64,000 nucleotides of DNA, from positions 5,692,585 to 5,756,584 of the forward strand of contig RPFO01000165.1 in the NCBI GenBank assembly GCA_009746045.1, written 5' to 3'. Below the pieces are notes generated by a model. It saw only the letters and a program-made list of their open reading frames with translations. It was not told the origin of the DNA and did not search any database. The position numbers and the translations under genes are program-made. Below are positions 45,029 to 51,000 of the stretch, in pieces (positions within the stretch are counted from its first letter, which is position 1; each line of letters starts with the position of its first letter). This stretch comes from Mesostigma viride (taxonomy: Eukaryota; Streptophyta; Mesostigmatophyceae; Mesostigmatales; Mesostigmataceae).

Positions 45029-48000
45029 CGGTGGAGGTGGAGGTGGTGGTGGTGGAGGTGGAGGTGGAGGTGGTGGTAGTGCTTGTGCTGAAGGTGCGCC
45101 ATGAGATTATGAGTCAATTTGCATGAGCTGTGGGCAGGGCTGCATCTGTGGATTGGAGAGCTGTGGAGGAACGTGACGGGAGGGGGGCTCAATTTTGTAC
45201 AGGGAAAGCCGCGCTTGTTGTTGATCATGGAGCTGCGGAGCAAGCTGTGTGATAGGGAGGGAAGGGAAGGGGGTCCGGGGGGCATCGCACTGACTAGGTA
45301 GCAGTTGGTGTTGGAAACTGAGGATGTGTGGAACTGGTTGGGGTATATAGGCAGGCATGAACGGAGCGTTATTCTTGTACCATACGGTGAGATATTGGAT
45401 TCATACGCGGCTTTGTGAAAGTAGATACTTGAGTTGGAGGCCGAGGGCTTGCATGAGCCTACGCTTGGTGTCACGTTTGGTGCACATGAGTCAGGCTGCC
45501 TGATCATTTCCTACCCTCATGAGTAGGTGAATAAGGGGAATGAGGGGAGGTTTATTCTGATTTGGCACGCCGCAAAGGTGAAAACCATTTGCGTTCAGTG
45601 CCGGTCCGCGTAAAACGCGATCTGCAAATGAATCCAGGCCGGAATCGAACTGGGGACCTCTCGCACCAATTTTGCTGACTATAGGACGGACGTCTCCGGA
45701 TCCTAAGGCATCGCCAACTGACACCTACAGTCATCCGCAAAAGTTCTCCTTTCCGGGGAGTGATGCAAGCCTTTCGGATTTGGTACTAGATAAATCATTC
45801 GAGATCTGTGTGTAGGAGTACTACACACGTGTCTAGGAGGTTTATATTCGTGCCCTACCTACAGTAACACTAGTAAAGGGGTATGAATGTCGAACGAAGA
45901 TTGTACCCTAGAGAAGCTCATAGAATGCCTTGTTCAACGCATGAGATGGCCTTGTTGTGTGTGTGTGTGTGTGCGATAATGTGATGTGATGTGCAAAATC
46001 AATTCATCCCTTTCGTCGCTGGTTCCGCAGCAAGACAAGCGACGCGGGCTGCTGAGCGGGCTCAAGCTGAGTGTGGAAAAGAACGAGAAGGAACTCAAGC
46101 AGCCGCAGTTCAAGAACATCGACGACCGGCACAAGCACCAGCTGATCGAGCTGAAGGTGGGCAAAAGGGAATGTATAGGCTTCTGTTAATTAGCTCTGGG
46201 TAATTTCGTGATTATCGTACCAAATCTTTCGCTGCTTGAACATCGACGAGCGGTTCATCACCAGCTCGTTGAGCTTAGGTGCAATGGGTGGCAAAAGGAC
46301 TTTTCGTAACCAATGACCAGCAAATAATTGTAACTATATCGACGCTGGAACAAGCACCAGGCCATTGAGTTACAGGGTGTGCAGCAGATGGCGGCGAATC
46401 TGGTCGCCCTCTGACCATCGGATTGGCTGCCGCTAATCCGTGCTAGCACCGCTTGCTCCTATTTCTGTTCCTAGTTCCTGATGGCTTGTCCTACCGCACA
46501 CTGTTCCTAGTTCCTGATGGCTTGTCCTATTGCACACTGTTCCTAGTTCCTGATGGCTTGTCCTACTGCACACTGTTCCTAGTTCCTGATGGCTTGTCCT
46601 ATTGCACACTGTTCCTAGTTCCTGATGGCTTGTCCTATTGCACACTGTTCCTAGTTCCTGATGGCTTGTCCTACTGCACACTGTTCCTAGTTCCTGATGG
46701 CTTGTCCTATTGCACACTGTTCCTAGTTCCTGATGGCTTGTCTCCTATTGCAAACCACGCCCACGGCTTTATGTGCGTGACAGACGACGGAGATGGCCAT
46801 CAAGGACCTGGACAAGTACTACAACGCGCTCGACAAGTGAGTTTGTGAATAGAATGCACAACAAGCGAGTGTTTATAGTGCCCGACAAACGGCTGGTGTT
46901 TTACAGCTATAAAAAATTCCTGCTGTGCAGTTGCGAACGCGTCTCTTTAAATCTGTAAGCTCGTCAAAAGAACAACTCAAGGGCAGAGCATTGTTTGCAA
47001 AGTTGATACCGAAGGATTTGAGTTCATGAATGCGCCATAATACAAAGTTTGGAATGATTCCAACTCAGCGGTCTCTGCTCACGCATGGCTAAGCCATGGC
47101 TGATGCAGCAAGAGCTACGCTGGATCGACATGGCACGCAAGTGGTGGCTGGGCACGTGGCCGACTGGAGCGAGGTATTACAGCCCGTCTTCCTCAACTCC
47201 AGCATTTCGAGCAGAAAATGAAGAGCTTTACGTCCTGAGCACCCCACTCAGCAGCGTACTCTCTTCTTATCCACCGCACTCCAGGGTGTCGAATGACGTG
47301 AAAGTAATGTCCCATTATTCAAATCAAAAATGAAATTAATGAATGCAATTTTTGCCTTCGTGCAATATCTTGCCTGTACCGTTCTGCTCAAGGGTAACAT
47401 GAGATGTTGGTGGTAAGTTCCAAGTATACCTCTGCCAAGTAACAGCATTCGAAAATATCATCCCGAGATTTTTCAATCGCTTGGCCAAACCTCAGACCTC
47501 ATTGCACCCGGGTACACCCCTGATCGACCGCACATGTGCCTTCCTACCCGCCCAGCCCCACCGACTTCCCCCGCTGCCTTCTTCCCCACCACCGCCACGG
47601 CAGCCCCCCCCCTTTCCTTCTTTTTTGATACAGTTCCCCCTTCTGTCCCTCCCCCTCCCCGCCTTTCAGCTTCTTCACCTTCCCCACCTTGCCACCTCTG
47701 TGCTTCCTCCCTCATACCCCCCCACTGACCAGAGCGATCGGCATGACAGTTGTCATGGCAACAAGATGCCAGGCATTTTAGTGAGCGGGCGAGTTCATAT
47801 ATGGCCGCTATTCCCCCTCCCCCCCCCCTTCTCCCCCTTCACCAGGGCGCTGATGGCCTACCACGGCAACAAGATGGCAGAGATCAACAAGATCATCCAC
47901 GAGCTGTGGCAGAAGACGTACCAGGGGCAGGACATTGAGAGCATCGCCATCCGGTCGGACCAGGACACCGCGGGCAAGCGCTCGTACAACTACCGGGTGG

Positions 48001-51000
48001 GTGCCTTAATAAGATTGATGGGGTTCAATTGTATCTATCTCATATGCCTTGTCGATGTAATTTTACTCTTAAGCAAGAGTGCTGGGTTCCTACGATAGCT
48101 TGGTATCTAACTTATTAGAGTGCCTTGTAAGACTGCTGGGTTCTAATGATCGCGCGGTGTCCAGCTTGTGAGAGTGCTGCATTCCGATGATCTCGCGGTA
48201 TCTAGCTTGGGCCAGTTGTGGCGAGGTGAATGGGCAGAACCTTGCATTGACTGCCATTTGCTCCGACTTAGACAGTGCTCATAGCGGCAAGCGGTCCTAC
48301 AACTACGGGGTGTGGGTCTAATACTAGGCCCCTTTTCTATTTCCCTCTTGTTTGGTTTAGTATGTCGTTCAGGGATTGGAGGTACCTGCTGACACAGTTT
48401 GGGGGGTACCTGTGACACTCCCAACGGAGGCAAACAGGGAAGACAGGGGACAAAGTTTGTACCCTGTGCCAACGGAGTCACTTGAATCACTCGAAGGACT
48501 GGATAATAGGTTTGGATGTGATTCCTTGCAGGCGTGCTAACCTCGCCTGCTTGCTGGCCTGTCTGCGGCACCAGCAGGTGAACGGGTCATGAACTGTGCA
48601 GTGCGAGTGTTACCAGTGCGAGCATTAGCTCACCCTTGTTTTTCCTCCCCTGGCTTGCTAGCTGTCCCATCGTGCTCACCTTTGCAGGCATTCATGGAGC
48701 GCACACTATCTTAACACCATACGTCAAACAAGTTATATACAAGAAGATATGAACCAGCAAATATCTTCACACGTCATCAAACAAGTTATATAAAAGAAGA
48801 TATGAACTAGCAAATTTCTTCGCGTGTTTTGTCTGTCCTGTATGTGTGCAGGTCGTCATGAAGAGCGGCGACGCAGAGCTTGACATGCGCGGCCGGTGCA
48901 GCGCGGGGCAGAAGGTATCGGTTGAGAACCCCAAAATAGTAACAGTAATGTACTCTTGCTAGAGAGTAACGCCCCACCTGCTCGCACTGCCACCATTGTT
49001 CGCTTTATAGGAACGCATGTGCCTGGCCCGTATTCATGTAATTAGGGATGGTATTAATTTTTGTGAACCAGCTTTCCGAGGCAGAAGGAACAGCCCCAGC
49101 TGCGCCGACATGCACACAGTGACCTTCACTGTAACCTCACACTGAAGCAAGTTGGGAAGCCCTGTTCTATGTTGGGGCGGGGAGCTTGAGATCTTGGAGA
49201 TAGGTGTGCGTCGCCGCATCTTCAGGTCGACATCGTGAATATCAAAGCATCTTCAACGGTAGCTTTAGCGGTCTGGCTCGTCGTCATGCTCCCCACAGAC
49301 CACTTGCGTCATCATGCAAGCACGCGGGCAGTGGCATTAGTCATGCATCACCGGCTCTCCTGCTGTTCACCAAGTCAATGAATCCCCTGGCTTTCCTTTG
49401 CATGATTCATTAGTAGACATGGGCTTTATGGCAAGTGCGAGTGCTAACTGCCCATGCTCCCCAACGCCCCCTCCAGGTGCTGGCGTCGCGCGTAAAGTCT
49501 CGGCGGTTCAAACAAGCAATCGCCATCATCACGCTTCATTGCTTTCCTGTCGCTTCCTCCCCCGCACATGACCGACAGCAAGAACGAGAACAACCCGCAC
49601 GGCCACCACCCACCCTTGATCAACCCCCGGGTGCTGACGTGCGTCGGCATCCACTTGGCCCCGTCATGTTGGGATCTAAGTTTGGTCCATACCCGCTGCT
49701 TCTATTCCTTGGCATACCCACCCCTCCCGGACCCTGCCTCATGTACAGGTGCTGGCCTGCCTGGTCATCCGCATGGCGCTGGCCGAGACGTTCTGCCTGA
49801 ACTGCGGCATCTTGGCGCTCGACGAGCCGACGACCAACCTGGACAAGCGCAACGCCGAGAGCCTGGCGCTTGCGCTGCGCAGGTGGGTGGGGGTGCTGCG
49901 GTCTCCTAGTAAAGCAAGTAGCTATTCATGCATCACCTGCGGTTTGTATAGACGTACTGGTATATACACGTATTGGGGTATACACATCCTGGTGTATAGA
50001 CGTATTGGTCACTAGCTGGGGTTCATGTGATTGGGTGTCGTGCGGCGCTGCGCATGCGGGTGGGGGCGCAACGGTTTTGCTTTTTTTCTAAAGTGGATAT
50101 CTGGAATCCACTTTGGTTTGTATCGTTGGGTCCAGTTTTTATAGTTTGGTCATCATATAGATTGGTCATTATGTAGTTTGGTCGTTCTAGTTTGCTATTT
50201 ATTGTTTGGTTTATGTCGTTGGGTCCAGTGTGCAAGTGGGTGGGGGCATGGCAGTCATGCTAATGAAAGGATGAAGTAATTAGTGCTGGTTACCTGGGGT
50301 TTATTTTTATGCTTCTTGTGCTGTATTTCCTTTGTCAAATATATTTGCAGCCGTCCCACCCTGATGGAGCACATCCTGTGCCATGCCATCATCTTTATGT
50401 TAGGTGTTGCTGGCATCATTCACCCACCCCTCCCCCAGCCTGATGGGGCGTCGCTTATTCCAGTAGTTGCGTGTCATGTGTCGCGATCATTCCCCCCGTG
50501 TGGCGTGGACCCCAGCCTGATGGAGCACCGCCGTGAGCAGGAGAACTTCCAGCTGATTGTCATCACGCACGACGAGGTGTTCGCGGGGCTGATCGGCAAG
50601 CGCGACTACACGGAGAAGTATTGGCGCATTTCCAAGGACGAGAAGTGAGTGGGTAGATAGGGGCTCCTCCTGTTCAGACGGTGTGATAGTGTGACTACAC
50701 GGAGAAGTATTGGCGCATTTCCAAGGACGAGAAGTGAGTGGGTAGATAGGGGCTCCTCCTGTTCAGACGGTGTGATAGTGTGACTACACGGAGAAGTATT
50801 GGCGCATTTCCAAGGACGAGAAGTGAGTGGGTACATAGGGGCTCCTCCTGTTCAGACTGTGTGATAGTGTGACTACACGGAGAAGTTTTGCTGCATCTCC
50901 AAAGGACAGGGAGCGCTTGGGCTGGGAATGTGGGCAACCTAGTTACATACATAGACAGAGATTCCTTTGTTTCCATATGCTTTCGTGTCCATGCAGAGCA

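Noticed and set aside
44752-45507. Poly-His and poly-Gly frames
   Set aside because: Translations of the GGT/GGC triplet tract.
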